Below are positions 8,037 through 17,815 of a stretch of 41,553 bases of DNA, in pieces (position 1 is the stretch's first letter; the number at the start of each line of letters is the position of its first letter). Under the pieces are notes generated by a model, which did no database searches, had not been told where the DNA came from, and was given only the letters and a program-made list of their open reading frames with translations. The translations under genes and the position numbers were made by a program. Origin of the DNA: Treponema sp. (GTDB lineage: Bacteria > Spirochaetota > Spirochaetia > Treponematales > Treponemataceae); assembly GCA_017963165.1 (NCBI GenBank), contig JAGCTZ010000212.1, forward strand, positions 1 through 41,553. The letters are read 5' to 3'.

Positions 8037-10283
8037 TTAACTGCGGTAGAAATTAATCAGACAACCTGCAAGAATAATCTTGCGTTCATCATCTGTTAGA
8101 TCTCCGGTTGAAAGTTCAAATTCCGACATTGATCCATCAGCTTTTACTGCGTATGCCTTTACACAAGGAAGCTTTTCGCTGACCATCTTTTTCACATCAG
8201 GAACAAATACAAAGTCTCCGTTTGCGAAAGGAAGGTTTTTGTCGCCATCCTTATACAGGAAAGGAAGCATTCCCCAGTTAATAAGATTAGAACGATATCG
8301 TTTTGTAGCATATTCATTAGCAATGTTTGCCCAGCCACCAAGAACTTTCTGACAACTTGCAGCCTGTTCACGGGCAGAACCATCTCCCGGCTTTACAGCA
8401 AAGATTGTAGAACCAATTCCTGTATTTGAAGCAGAAACATCGGCAAATTTAGCAGAAATAGTCTTTACTGCAGCAGCAATTTCATCACTAAGCTGATTAA
8501 GAGGAACATTCTGCTGACGTTTTTCTTCCTGGGCACGAACTTCTTTTGCTCGTCCGACATATTCAGGGTCACGACGGCTAAGTGTAAACTCGGCAAGCCC
8601 AAGAGGATTTGAACGGAATGAAGATGTTTCGCCAGAAGGAATAAGCTCGTCTGTAGTTGTAACAGGATCATGTATTTCTGAAACAACCTTGAGCAAAAGA
8701 TTATCTGGAAGTGCAGTCATCTTTGGCCAGTCCTTGATGTTAGGACCAAACTGAATTTCAACTTCTGGATGTGCAACTCCCTTAGAATCGTAAACGCGTT
8801 TTTCGTAAATGTCTTTATCAAAGAAATACTTTTTACCGCTGAACTCTGTATCAAATTCTGTAGCAGCAGTAAGGAAGCCTTTGTTTGCGGCAGTAGCAGC
8901 AATAGAACGTGCATCCATAAGAGCAACAGAAGAAAGCTGACCATTCTGAATCTTAGAACCTTCACGATTAGGGAAGTTTCTTGTAGAATGGCGGATAGAG
9001 AATGCACCGTTTGCAGGAGTATCGCCGGCACCAAAACAAGGACCACAGAAAGCAGTTTTTACAACAGCACCAGCATCAATAAGAGAAGCAAAAGCACCAT
9101 TCTTCATAAGCTCCATGTAAACCGGCATAGAAGCAGGATAAACACTAAGAACAAACTTTCCATTACCACTATCCTTGCCTTTAAGGATATCAGCAGCAGC
9201 ACAAATATTTTCAAATCCACCACCTGCACAACCTGCAATAATACCCTGATCGACATAAAGCTTGCCGTCAATAATTTTACTGTGAAGATCAAAATTTACC
9301 TTATCGCCAAAACTTACTTTTGCACGCTGTTCTGCATCTGTCAAAACATCAGAAAGATTTTTATTTACTTCTTCTATTGTATATGCACAGCTTGGATGGA
9401 ACGGCATTGCAATCATAGAACGAATCTGACCTAAATCTATTTCGATTGCTGCATCATAATAAGCACCGGCACCAGGCTTTAATTCTTTATAAGCACCTAC
9501 TCTACCATGAATTGCATACCATTCTTCAATTTTTTCATCTGTTTCCCATATAGAAGAAAGACATGTAGTTTCGGTAGTCATAACATCAACACCGATTCGG
9601 AAATCTGCGGAAAGCTTTGCAACACCGGGACCAATAAATTCCATAACCTTGTTCTTTACAAAGCCGCTTGCAAAAACTTCTTTAATAATTGCAAGAGCAA
9701 CGTCCTGAGGACCTACTCCAGCAACAGGCTCTCCTGTCAAATAAATAGCTACAACGCCAGGATAATTTACATCATAAGTTTTACCGAGCAACTGCTTTGC
9801 AAGTTCACCGCCACCTTCACCAATTGCCATAGTACCAAGAGCACCGTAACGTGTGTGGCTGTCGGAACCAAGAATCATGGCGCCACATTCTGCAAGCATT
9901 TCGCGCGCATACTGATGAATTACAGCCTGATGAGGTGGAACATAAACACCACCATATTTTTGAGCACAAGTAAGACCAAACATATGGTCATCATCATTTA
10001 TTGTACCGCCTACAGCACAAAGAGAGTTGTGGCAGTTTGTAAGTACATAAGGAATAGGAAATTTTTCAAGACCACTGGCACGAGCAGTCTGAATAATTCC
10101 AACATAAGTAATATCGTGAGAAGTAATTTTATCAAACTTGATTTTAAGCTTAGATTCGTCTCCGCTTGTGTTATGCTTTTGTAAAATTGAATAAGCAATA
10201 GTCTTTTTTGCACCATCGGCAGAAGCGGCTGCCTCGAAAAGGGCTCCGTTTTCGTAAATTACACCAGAATTGTAAAGTTTCAT
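8037..10283 (-). CDS. Aconitase-superfamily hydratase (aconitate hydratase)
   Basis: A 748-residue Fe-S dehydratase of the aconitase/isopropylmalate isomerase superfamily. Family segments include [22 protein letters not shown] (about residues 138-160), [24 protein letters not shown] (a cluster cysteine near 353) and [13 protein letters not shown] (the cysteine pair near 413), then [16 protein letters not shown]. The C-terminal 200 residues are the swivel domain. It belongs to the long type often annotated only as hydratase in Clostridia and Treponema. Citrate-isocitrate conversion is the likely reaction, since an isocitrate dehydrogenase lies elsewhere in this window and together they would supply 2-oxoglutarate. 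The ATG follows GAGGATAATCAC. It is probably monocistronic. Confidence 0.85.
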   Translation of the reverse strand: MKLYNSGVIYENGALFEAAASADGAKKTIAYSILQKHNTSGDESKLKIKFDKITSHDITYVGIIQTARASGLEKFPIPYVLTNCHNSLCAVGGTINDDDHMFGLTCAQKYGGVYVPPHQAVIHQYAREMLAECGAMILGSDSHTRYGALGTMAIGEGGGELAKQLLGKTYDVNYPGVVAIYLTGEPVAGVGPQDVALAIIKEVFASGFVKNKVMEFIGPGVAKLSADFRIGVDVMTTETTCLSSIWETDEKIEEWYAIHGRVGAYKELKPGAGAYYDAAIEIDLGQIRSMIAMPFHPSCAYTIEEVNKNLSDVLTDAEQRAKVSFGDKVNFDLHSKIIDGKLYVDQGIIAGCAGGGFENICAAADILKGKDSGNGKFVLSVYPASMPVYMELMKNGAFASLIDAGAVVKTAFCGPCFGAGDTPANGAFSIRHSTRNFPNREGSKIQNGQLSSVALMDARSIAATAANKGFLTAATEFDTEFSGKKYFFDKDIYEKRVYDSKGVAHPEVEIQFGPNIKDWPKMTALPDNLLLKVVSEIHDPVTTTDELIPSGETSSFRSNPLGLAEFTLSRRDPEYVGRAKEVRAQEEKRQQNVPLNQLSDEIAAAVKTISAKFADVSASNTGIGSTIFAVKPGDGSAREQAASCQKVLGGWANIANEYATKRYRSNLINWGMLPFLYKDGDKNLPFANGDFVFVPDVKKMVSEKLPCVKAYAVKADGSMSEFELSTGDLTDDERKIILAGCLINFYRS

Positions 10284-10327
10284 GTGATTATCCTCGTTTC
10301 TATAGAGAATATCATATTTTTGAGTTA

Positions 10328-10337
10328 TAGGGAATAT
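10328..10337 (-). promoter_or_regulatory. TAGGGAATAT element upstream of the hydratase
   Basis: Second copy of the 10-mer found upstream of the Fe-S scaffold gene (963-972), in the same orientation to its gene and 45-54 bases before the ATG. It may be a shared operator or a chance match. Confidence 0.25.
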
Positions 10338-10345
10338 AAAATGAA

Positions 10346-12751
10346 CTAGGAAATTCTAATATTGGTAATAACACACTGATCGCCGGTTAGAGAAACATAA
10401 ACTTCGGGATAATCTTCTTTTAGAACGGTAATGCTTTTAATTGAAATACCGGCGTTTTCTGTAGTAACAGTAAGTCTACGGCCTTCCCGCTTTATAAAAA
10501 CAGTACAATCCATACCTTTTTTGTTTAGATTTTTCCAGGCATCCCAGCCTTCAAAATTATCGTTTTTATTTATATGCATTGTGTTTGTGGCTGCTTCGTC
10601 GGACTCCCAGTTTTCGCCATCAATACGGATAAGAACAAATTCCTTAAAGTTTGGTCCATTAACCTTTTTATCATCAGAATAAAAAAGCGTAATAAACGGA
10701 CAATGCCATATAAGACGCGCTGTAGGAAGACTCATTGTATGGAAAGAAATCTTCATATCATCACGAACAAGAACTCCTTCTGTAGCAGCAGTACGCCAGG
10801 CATCTATTTGAATATTAGGAATGTCGCCTTGTGGTCCTCGAATATAATTAATGATTGGAGCAATTCGCGGAATATAATTTTCAGGGACATGTTCCTTTCC
10901 TTTATGAACTTCTACCTTAGAAATAGTACAGTGCTCACCTGTTAGTCCAAGATAACAGTAATGAGAACTATCCGGCAAAGCAATAATAAACTTAAGCTCC
11001 ATAAATTTATTTTCAATCTTTAAAAGAACATGATCCTTACTCTTAACTGCTTCTATTTCGTAATCAAGTCCCTGGTTAATTTCTTCAGGTATATTTTCAT
11101 CTGTATCATTTTGAGTAACAGGCTTTACAACAACTTCGGTTTTTAGTTTTCGAGCTTCTACTCGCTCTGTTTTTCCATCGAAACGGATAACAGCATATTC
11201 AGAATAAAGAAGGTCGCGTCGCTTTTCTTCGGTTTCGTGAATACGCCCATCAAGAGAATCAAATACAATGAAAGATGGAATAAACGCCTGTCCCTTATAA
11301 TCCTTGTGGCTTGCCGCATGAAGCTTAATTTTTGTAATTACAGGTCCCAGCAGAATACCTTCCGATTTAGAAGAACGGTAATCTTCGCAACGAAGTTCAT
11401 TTTTTCCCTGAAGCTCACTAACCTCTTCAAATTCCTTAAGATTATATTCAGTATCAAGGTCAATAATATGAAGCATGATTTTTGCAAACTGCGGGTCAAA
11501 CTGAGTTCCCATGCCCTTTACAATTTCTTCGCGAACCTTCTGCTGAGGAATAGTATCACGATAGCTTCGTTTAGAAGTCATTGCATCATAGGAATCGGCA
11601 ACAGCAATAATTCTTGCAACTTCGGGAATATCTTCGCCTTTAAGTCCTTCCGGATATCCACGACCATCATAACGTTCGTGATGAGAATTAGCAGCAATAG
11701 AAAGATATGGCGACTTACTGATGCTTGAAAGAATCTGTCGTCCAATAACAGGATGCTTTTGAATTTCGGCAAACTCTGCTTTTGAAAGCTTACCTCGTTT
11801 ATTTATAATAGTATCCGGAATACCAATTTTTCCAACATCATGTAAAAGTCCTGCATAATAAATGTCGCCACAGAATTTTTCATCTTTATGCGCTTCAATT
11901 GCAATACGCTGGGCATATTCTGCGACACGCATAGAATGACCGTGAGTATAAACATCTTTGGCATCTATAGCATTTGCAAGTGCTGTAGCAGTCTGTTCAA
12001 ACATAATGCGCATATTCTTCTGCTCTTCCTTAAGGAATTCTACTTCGATTTTGTTTGCCCTCATAACAGTATTATTCATATCGAGCAGAACAAAAATATA
12101 AAGAAGAACAGCCATGCCTACAAGTGATATATTCTGCAAACTAAGGCCGTAAGCAAAAATCTGAACAAAGGTTGCAAGCATAGGAATTATAGTAAAAAGA
12201 AAAAGCGGAATACGAATGCCACGTGCAATTCTTTTGTAATATTGAACTATTATTGAAAAATCAAGAATAATAATGATACAAGGGAACAGATAGCTTATCA
12301 AAAAGCCATTGCCTCTGTGGTAATAGTTCATTTCATCAAAATAATAGTAAAAATTCGTAAAACATGAAAAAATAAGATAGATTACACCAAGTCCAAAGGA
12401 AGCTTCTGCTATTCTAAGCCTGCGCGGTATTTTTGTAAGACCGCCTTCGTTAGTAAAAAGATTGATAACGTAAAGATTAAAAAAATGAAGGATTGTAAGT
12501 GAAAAAAGGAAAACACAGAAGTTTGTGATTCTTACCATCCACCAGCCAAGCTCCGAAGTATTACCACGGTAGATATAAGCAAACCTATCCATAATCAAAA
12601 GCAGTGCAGCAAAAATTTCCATAAACATAATTGCGTGCCTGCGTTTTTTTTCCATGGAGCGTGTAAAAAAGCAGAGAATTGCAAGAACCGTACAGATTCC
12701 GCTTAGAAATAGCATAATGTTCAATTGATGCTGTCTCAAAAACTCAATCAA
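10346..12751 (-). CDS. Membrane HD-GYP protein, probable c-di-GMP phosphodiesterase, with two C-terminal repeat domains
   Basis: About 801 residues. The N-terminal 230 residues form seven or eight membrane helices; a coiled linker follows; then an HD-GYP domain with [11 protein letters not shown], the metal pair HD at about 304-305 in [11 protein letters not shown] at 357-358 and RGYPEG at 365. All catalytic residues are present, so cleavage of cyclic di-GMP is likely. The last 330 residues hold two related beta-rich modules, ending [16 protein letters not shown] and [17 protein letters not shown], with no enzyme motif. I chose the TTG at 12751 because AAGGAG lies nine bases before it; a longer reading from 12772 would place that ribosome site inside the gene. 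Membrane input therefore feeds c-di-GMP turnover, relevant to motility. Confidence 0.85.
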   Translation of the reverse strand: MIEFLRQHQLNIMLFLSGICTVLAILCFFTRSMEKKRRHAIMFMEIFAALLLIMDRFAYIYRGNTSELGWWMVRITNFCVFLFSLTILHFFNLYVINLFTNEGGLTKIPRRLRIAEASFGLGVIYLIFSCFTNFYYYFDEMNYYHRGNGFLISYLFPCIIIILDFSIIVQYYKRIARGIRIPLFLFTIIPMLATFVQIFAYGLSLQNISLVGMAVLLYIFVLLDMNNTVMRANKIEVEFLKEEQKNMRIMFEQTATALANAIDAKDVYTHGHSMRVAEYAQRIAIEAHKDEKFCGDIYYAGLLHDVGKIGIPDTIINKRGKLSKAEFAEIQKHPVIGRQILSSISKSPYLSIAANSHHERYDGRGYPEGLKGEDIPEVARIIAVADSYDAMTSKRSYRDTIPQQKVREEIVKGMGTQFDPQFAKIMLHIIDLDTEYNLKEFEEVSELQGKNELRCEDYRSSKSEGILLGPVITKIKLHAASHKDYKGQAFIPSFIVFDSLDGRIHETEEKRRDLLYSEYAVIRFDGKTERVEARKLKTEVVVKPVTQNDTDENIPEEINQGLDYEIEAVKSKDHVLLKIENKFMELKFIIALPDSSHYCYLGLTGEHCTISKVEVHKGKEHVPENYIPRIAPIINYIRGPQGDIPNIQIDAWRTAATEGVLVRDDMKISFHTMSLPTARLIWHCPFITLFYSDDKKVNGPNFKEFVLIRIDGENWESDEAATNTMHINKNDNFEGWDAWKNLNKKGMDCTVFIKREGRRLTVTTENAGISIKSITVLKEDYPEVYVSLTGDQCVITNIRIS

Positions 12752-12793
12752 ATTTTTACACTCCTTGAACAAATATTATACACCAAATCAGGC

Positions 12794-12830
12794 GAAAAAA
12801 CAAAAGGGAATCGTCGTTTTCGTACTCCCC
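12794..12830 (-). terminator. Terminator of the DUF72 gene
   Basis: On the minus strand GGGGA pairs with TTCCC around an internal CG-AAAA-CG hairpin and is followed by TTTTGTTTTTT. It starts three bases after the DUF72 stop codon. Confidence 0.6.
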
Positions 12831-12832
12831 AC

Positions 12833-13639
12833 TTAATTTTGTAAAAGTTCAAATAATCTTTTTGCATTTTTAGCGCCACTGCCGTTGGGATGATTGTTAA
12901 AGAAGACAATTGGCTTTTTACCTGTAAGGATTACGTTTTGGATTACAGGAACAAATTCTTTCAGTTCATTATCGGAGTAATCATAGGTGTAACGTGAGGA
13001 GCCGTTTGGGGTGTCGGTCTGAGCATACCATGCATTGGAATTCCGCCCATGTAAACGGAGATAAAACAGAGATTTTTCCGGCAGCTGGGGCGTAAATTTT
13101 GGAAGATATTTCAAATCGGGCATGTCGCACAATGCAATGGCTGCATTTCTTTGAGACAAGCCTGACAACACAGATTCCTTTATCCATTCATTGTGACGGA
13201 ATTCTACAACAATCGGAAAGCCTTTGAATTCATCTATTAGTCTGGCAAGATATATTCTGTTTTCATCTGTGTAATGAAAGCTCTGTGGAAATTGAAAAAG
13301 AATTGTACACAAGGCTGATTTTTCCATAAGAGGATTAACTGCGTCCCTGAATAATTTAACCTGCATCATCCATTCGGACCCAACTTCGTGTGTTAAAAGT
13401 CTGTTTGCCTTTATGCTAAAGCTTAACCTGCCTTCACTACGTTCATAAAACGAAAGCATTCTTTGTGCAGTGGGCATATTGTAAAATGTATTATTAAGTT
13501 CAAGCGCATTGAACTGTGTTGCGTAGTATAAAAGAAAATCTTTTCTTTTGAGGTCATCGGGATAAAAAACGCCCTTCCACTCCGGGTAATCATAACCGCT
13601 GGTGCCCAGGAGGATGTCTGATGTATTTGCTATCATCAT
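12833..13639 (-). CDS. DUF72 (YecE-like) family protein
   Basis: A 268-residue cytoplasmic protein of the DUF72 family, a TIM-barrel fold of unknown function. Hallmarks are LLGTSGYDYPEWKGVFYP at the start, LELNNTFYNMPT, FSIKANRLLTHE, LFQFPQSFHY, VVEFRHNEW and YLRLHGRN. The length is usual for the family. Two consecutive ATG codons start the frame; a -10-like TATTAT (13649-13644) ends only four bases before the first, so transcription would begin inside it and the second ATG (13634-13636) is the more likely start on a leaderless message. It is divergent from feoAB with only 43 bases between. Confidence 0.85.
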   Translation of the reverse strand: MMIANTSDILLGTSGYDYPEWKGVFYPDDLKRKDFLLYYATQFNALELNNTFYNMPTAQRMLSFYERSEGRLSFSIKANRLLTHEVGSEWMMQVKLFRDAVNPLMEKSALCTILFQFPQSFHYTDENRIYLARLIDEFKGFPIVVEFRHNEWIKESVLSGLSQRNAAIALCDMPDLKYLPKFTPQLPEKSLFYLRLHGRNSNAWYAQTDTPNGSSRYTYDYSDNELKEFVPVIQNVILTGKKPIVFFNNHPNGSGAKNAKRLFELLQN

Positions 13640-13682
13640 TTCTATAATAGCATTGTTTTTGAAAAAATAATATAATACTTCT
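13640..13682. promoter_or_regulatory. 43-bp divergent promoter region without leaders
   Basis: The region holds TATTAT on the minus strand (13649-13644) for the DUF72 gene and TATAAT on the plus strand (13671-13676) for feoAB. The feoAB hexamer ends six bases before the ATG at 13683, so the expected start point is the A of the ATG. Neither gene has a Shine-Dalgarno site, and no clear -35 box is visible for either. Confidence 0.5.
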
Positions 13683-16013
13683 ATGACTCTTAAGGATTTA
13701 CCGATTGGAAAAGCAGCTCGAATTACTGTTGTTGGTGGTAACGGAGAATTACGCCAGCATTTTCTGGATATGGGTGTTATCCCTGGAAGCGAAATTACAA
13801 AGGTTAAGCTTGCGCCTATGGGAGATCCTATTGAATTTGAAATTAACGGCTATGAGCTTACCATGCGTGCAGCCGATGCAGATAAAATACAGGCCGAACA
13901 GCTTGATGCTGCAACTGTACATGAGCCTGCACCGGAACATAAAACCGAACACCCTGGACTTGGTGAAGGCGGACGCTTTCATGCCAAAGGCGATGGTAAT
14001 CCATTACCTGCAGGGACTACCCTTACCTACGCACTTGTAGGAAATCAAAACTGTGGTAAGACGACTCTTTTTAATCAGTTAACCGGGGCTAACCAGCATG
14101 TAGGCAATTTTCCTGGAGTTACTGTTGATCGCAAGGATGGTGTAATCCGCGGACACGAAAACACACTTGTTACAGACCTTCCCGGTATTTATTCAATGTC
14201 TCCATATACGAGCGAAGAAATTATTTCGCGCAACTTTGTTCTTAATGAAAAACCACGCGGAATCATCAATATTGTAGATGCAACAAACATTGAACGAAAC
14301 CTTTACCTTACAATGCAGCTGCTGGAAATGAACATTCCTATGGTTATTGCCCTGAACATGATGGACGAGATGACCGGCAATGGTGGCTCTGTAAACGTAA
14401 ACAAAATGGAAGAGATGCTTGGTGTTCCTGTTGTTCCAATTTCGGCTTCTAAAAATCAGGGTGTTGATGAACTTATAAAGCATGCGGTTCACGTTGCATA
14501 CTATCAGGAAAAACCTTTGCGTCAGGATTTTTGCGATGTAAATGATTCTGGTGGAGCTGTTCATCGTGCACTACATGCTGTTATTCATTTAATTCATGAC
14601 CATGCAGAAAAAGCTGGTATTCCGGTTCGTTTTGCTGCAAGTAAGCTGCTCGAAGGTGATAAGCGCATTTTATATCAGCTTGATCTTGATGTAAATGAAA
14701 AAGAAACTCTTGAACATATTTCACTTCAGATGGAAAAGGAGCGAGGTCTTGATAGAAGTGCGGCCATGGCTGACATGCGTTATGCTTATATTAAAAATGT
14801 ATGCCACCAGACTGTAACAAAGCCTCGCGAAAGCAAGGAAAGAATCCGTTCGCAAAAAATAGACAAACTTCTTACAGGCAAATACACAGGTATTCCACTT
14901 TTTATTGCAATTATGGGGCTGGTTTTCTTCCTTACGTTTAATGTTATCGGAGCATTTTTGCAGGGATTCCTGGAACAAGGAATTGATTCGCTTACAGGCC
15001 TTGTGGACACTGGACTTACAGCAGCCGGCATAAATGAAATTCTTCATTCACTGATAATTGATGGTGTTTTTGCCGGCGTTGGAAGCGTTGTTTCATTTCT
15101 GCCTATTATTGTTACATTGTTTTTGTTTCTGTCTCTGCTTGAAGATTCGGGCTATATTGCACGTGTAGCATTTGTAATGGATACTCTGCTTCGAAAAATT
15201 GGACTTTCTGGTCGAAGTATTGTTCCGCTTTTGATTGGTTTTGGCTGTACAGTTCCTGCTGTTATGTCTACACGAATTCTGCCATCTGAACGCGACCGCA
15301 AAATGACAATTCTTCTTACGCCATTTATGAGTTGTACCGCAAAGCTCCCGATTTATGCTTTTTTTGTTGCAGCATTTTTCCCTAAACGTGGCGGGCTTAT
15401 TATGACTGGTCTTTACGTACTTGGAATTGTTATTGGAATTTTGTGTGCGCTTTTATATAAGAAAACAATTTTTAAGGGTAAACCAGTCCCTTTTGTAATG
15501 GAACTTCCTAATTATCGTCTACCTAGTGTTAAAAATACAGCACAGCTCTTATGGGAAAAGGCAAAAGACTTTCTTGAACGCGCCTTTACTGTAATTTTTA
15601 TTGCAACAATTGTTATCTGGTTCCTGCAGAGCTTTGATTTACATTTGAACTATATAGAAGATTCTTCGCAAAGTATTCTTGCTTTAATTTCGGGTCTGCT
15701 TGAGCCAATATTCAGCCCTCTTGGACTTGGCGACTGGAGAATCTGTACTTCGCTCATTTCGGGAGTAATGGCAAAAGAAAGTGTCGTTTCAACACTGCAG
15801 ATTTTATTTGCAGGTGGAGTTGAAAATGCACTTACTCCGCTGGCTGCTGCAAGCCTTCTTGTTTTCAGTCTGCTTTATACACCATGTATTGCCGCGGTAG
15901 CATCTGTAAAACGAGAGCTTGGTACAAAATGGGCCATTACGCTTGTTGTATGGCAATGTACTCTGGCATGGGTATGTGCGTTTATAATCAGATTACTTGG
16001 TATGCTGATATAA
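13683..16013 (+). CDS. feoB: Ferrous iron transporter, FeoA-FeoB fusion
   Basis: A 776-residue fusion. Residues 1-75 are an SH3-like FeoA domain (LPIGKAARITVVGG, LDMGVIPGSEITKV); a 40-residue hydrophilic linker follows; FeoB starts near 115. The G-protein motifs are GNQNCGKTTLFN (about 120), DLPGIYSMSPYT (about 166) and NMMDE (about 225), then a helical GDI-like region, and the membrane part with the two Gate motifs (FLPIIVTLFLFLSLLEDSGY, GFGCTVPAVMSTR). It imports Fe(II) across the inner membrane using GTP. FeoA is usually a separate protein of about 75 residues. There is no ribosome site: TATAAT ends six bases before the ATG. Its 3' end overlaps the converging protease gene by 21 bases. Confidence 0.95.
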   Translation: MTLKDLPIGKAARITVVGGNGELRQHFLDMGVIPGSEITKVKLAPMGDPIEFEINGYELTMRAADADKIQAEQLDAATVHEPAPEHKTEHPGLGEGGRFHAKGDGNPLPAGTTLTYALVGNQNCGKTTLFNQLTGANQHVGNFPGVTVDRKDGVIRGHENTLVTDLPGIYSMSPYTSEEIISRNFVLNEKPRGIINIVDATNIERNLYLTMQLLEMNIPMVIALNMMDEMTGNGGSVNVNKMEEMLGVPVVPISASKNQGVDELIKHAVHVAYYQEKPLRQDFCDVNDSGGAVHRALHAVIHLIHDHAEKAGIPVRFAASKLLEGDKRILYQLDLDVNEKETLEHISLQMEKERGLDRSAAMADMRYAYIKNVCHQTVTKPRESKERIRSQKIDKLLTGKYTGIPLFIAIMGLVFFLTFNVIGAFLQGFLEQGIDSLTGLVDTGLTAAGINEILHSLIIDGVFAGVGSVVSFLPIIVTLFLFLSLLEDSGYIARVAFVMDTLLRKIGLSGRSIVPLLIGFGCTVPAVMSTRILPSERDRKMTILLTPFMSCTAKLPIYAFFVAAFFPKRGGLIMTGLYVLGIVIGILCALLYKKTIFKGKPVPFVMELPNYRLPSVKNTAQLLWEKAKDFLERAFTVIFIATIVIWFLQSFDLHLNYIEDSSQSILALISGLLEPIFSPLGLGDWRICTSLISGVMAKESVVSTLQILFAGGVENALTPLAAASLLVFSLLYTPCIAAVASVKRELGTKWAITLVVWQCTLAWVCAFIIRLLGMLI

Positions 16014-17507
16014 GACTTCCATTACATCCTTTGATTCACACGGATAATCAGGCTCTACATATTTTTCTGTTGTAGTTTGATTTACCCTGTGAAATTTCTT
16101 GTAGGAAACCTGCATAAATAAGCGTGAGTTTGGCATATAAAAATGTACAACGTCACCATAACCGTTCGGATTATTTGCAGGAGCCTGGCCTATTACTTTT
16201 CCAAGCCCGTTGTCCTTTATCATTTGTGGAAACATCATTGCGGAACTAAAGCTTTTTACCGAAGTAAGAATGAAAACATTTCCTGTAAAAAGGAGCTTCT
16301 GCACACGATTATTATTTAAATGACCACTACCCGACTTTACAAGAAAAGGTCCAAGTCTTGAAGAATAAGTAGGTTCGTAATAGTCATCTGTATCAAGATA
16401 TTTTATAAAATTGTTGATTACAAGCGATGAGCCACCGCCGTTATTACGAACATCAACTGCAACATTTCCGATTTTTTTCTGCCTAACCTCCGTAAACATT
16501 TGCTTCAGGCAGTTTTTATATTCAGCATTATTTTCGCACGAAGTTAAAGTCAGGATTGCAACATCATGTTCTTCATCAATTTTGTAGGAACAAAAAGAAG
16601 ATGATGAAGTATCCTCTTTTTTCTGCTCGCGGTATTTTTTGTTATATTCTATATAATCTGGATAAGTTAAAAAATCATCCTTTGAAACTGTAAGATATTT
16701 TGTTATTTTATTGCCTTCATCATCAGTTTTTTCCAGAGTATATGTAATATCTTTTTCTAAATCATATCCAAGATAAATAAGATATTGGTAATGTATTGTA
16801 AAATCTTTTAAATCCTTTATAGCCCAAAGTTCGCTTTCGTAGCTGAACAATTCTTTTTTCTGCTGTAGAAGCTCTTCATAAGGAATGCCTTCAAATTCTA
16901 CAAGATAATAATCCTCTTCATTCATCTGATCCACATATTTCATATATCGAGGCTCTGAATACTTTGCTCTTACATAAGAATGGGCATCTTCAAGAACAGA
17001 AAAAAATCGTTCTATATGCTGATTTAATTCAACAACAGTTATTTCATTTTTCTGAATAATTTTCTGACGCTCTGTTTCGTAAGCAGTTCTAACCTTTTTA
17101 TACTCTTCGCCCTTTTTATTAAGCATTGCAGGATGAACTCTATTTAACTGTTTAAAAGCATAATCAAAATCCTCAAGAGCTTCTTTTTGTGTAAGTTCAT
17201 AATCATAGGCCTTTGTTATTGTGTTAACATTTTTCTTATAAACAGAACTATTCCAGTAAGGAAAGCAAAAAGCAAAAAACAACATAGTAAGCGAACAATA
17301 AACAGTCACACAAGAAAGAATAATTTTAGAAACCTTTCTTTTACCTCGTCCACTCTTAACAATATATAAAACATCAAGACCAATCGCAGCAACAACAAAA
17401 AGCGTCACAAACCAAGCCGGCACCGCCCACCAAAAAAAATCCACCGGCACCACCAGCACCAATCCCAATAAATTAATCACGATAGTTGAAATAAGCAGCT
17501 TTGTCAT
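15993..17507 (-). CDS. Membrane-anchored S41-like serine protease
   Basis: A 504-residue protein with three N-terminal membrane helices (about 4-27, 30-50, 60-85), then an extracytoplasmic helical domain (FDYAFKQLNRVHPAML, LEDAHSYV) and a C-terminal S41/tail-specific-protease fold: IGNVAVDVRNNGGGSS, LFTGNVFILTSVKSFSSAMMF with the likely nucleophile serine, and GKVIGQAPANNPNGYGD. The catalytic lysine position of classical C-terminal processing proteases is not obvious, and no PDZ domain is visible, so it may use a different dyad or be inactive. The substrate is unknown. The gene lacks a ribosome site; TATAAT ends eight bases before the ATG. Its end overlaps feoAB by 21 bases head-on. Confidence 0.7.
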   Translation of the reverse strand: MTKLLISTIVINLLGLVLVVPVDFFWWAVPAWFVTLFVVAAIGLDVLYIVKSGRGKRKVSKIILSCVTVYCSLTMLFFAFCFPYWNSSVYKKNVNTITKAYDYELTQKEALEDFDYAFKQLNRVHPAMLNKKGEEYKKVRTAYETERQKIIQKNEITVVELNQHIERFFSVLEDAHSYVRAKYSEPRYMKYVDQMNEEDYYLVEFEGIPYEELLQQKKELFSYESELWAIKDLKDFTIHYQYLIYLGYDLEKDITYTLEKTDDEGNKITKYLTVSKDDFLTYPDYIEYNKKYREQKKEDTSSSSFCSYKIDEEHDVAILTLTSCENNAEYKNCLKQMFTEVRQKKIGNVAVDVRNNGGGSSLVINNFIKYLDTDDYYEPTYSSRLGPFLVKSGSGHLNNNRVQKLLFTGNVFILTSVKSFSSAMMFPQMIKDNGLGKVIGQAPANNPNGYGDVVHFYMPNSRLFMQVSYKKFHRVNQTTTEKYVEPDYPCESKDVMEVLYQHTK

Positions 17508-17515
17508 AATATGAC

Positions 17516-17545
17516 ATTATAATGAAATATTATCACTTGAAGCAA
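17516..17545 (-). promoter_or_regulatory. Promoter of the S41-like protease gene
   Basis: On the minus strand TTGCTT (17545-17540), an 18-bp spacer and TATAAT (17521-17516) precede the ATG at 17507. The predicted start is about 17509, giving a two-base leader. Confidence 0.55.
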
Positions 17546-17557
17546 TCGTAATAAAAT

Positions 17558-17714
17558 GAAATGTAAAAATGCGGAGGGGGACTTGCGGATTTGAAAAACA
17601 CTCTACAGTGCTGCCGCGCGAGCGGCAACGTATATAATTACAAGGCACTGTAGCGTGTAGCAAGCGTGCTTGCGGTTTTCAAATCTGCAAGGCACCCGTG
17701 AGCATTTTTCATTT
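17558..17714. repeat. Long branched hairpin (about 150 nt), structured RNA or miniature repeat
   Basis: Nested inverted repeats: AAAAATGC (17565-17572) with GCATTTTT (17702-17709); CTTGCGGATTTGAAAA (17582-17597) with TTTTCAAATCTGCAAG (17676-17691), 16 pairs with one G-U; CTACAGTGC (17603-17611) with GCACTGTAG (17645-17653). Inside lie two small hairpins: TGCCGC-GCGA-GCGGCA (17612-17627), closed by a GNRA tetraloop, and GCAAG-CGTG-CTTGC (17660-17673). The element is far more G+C-rich than its surroundings and fills the gap between two divergent promoters. It could be a non-coding RNA or a miniature inverted-repeat element. Confidence 0.5.
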
Positions 17715-17778
17715 GATTGCATTATGTTTCCACGGGAGCAGCAATTATTTTTTTTCCTTTAAATACATTCTGATTCAT

Positions 17779-17807
17779 TTGTAAAATTTCTTTCTTTTCT
17801 ATATAAT
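17779..17807 (+). promoter_or_regulatory. Promoter of icd
   Basis: TTGTAA (17779-17784), a 17-bp spacer and TATAAT (17802-17807) precede the ATG at 17816. The predicted start is about 17814, leaving a leader of two bases or none. Confidence 0.6.
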
Positions 17808-17815
17808 GTCACATT

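Noticed and set aside
9507..10184. Long plus-strand open frame opposite the hydratase gene
   Set aside because: It is antisense to a clear aconitase-family gene, has unusual Cys/Ser/Asn-rich composition and no ribosome site.
15993..16013. 21-bp overlap of feoAB and the S41-like gene as evidence of truncation
   Set aside because: Both proteins end at plausible positions; short convergent overlaps are common in compact genomes.
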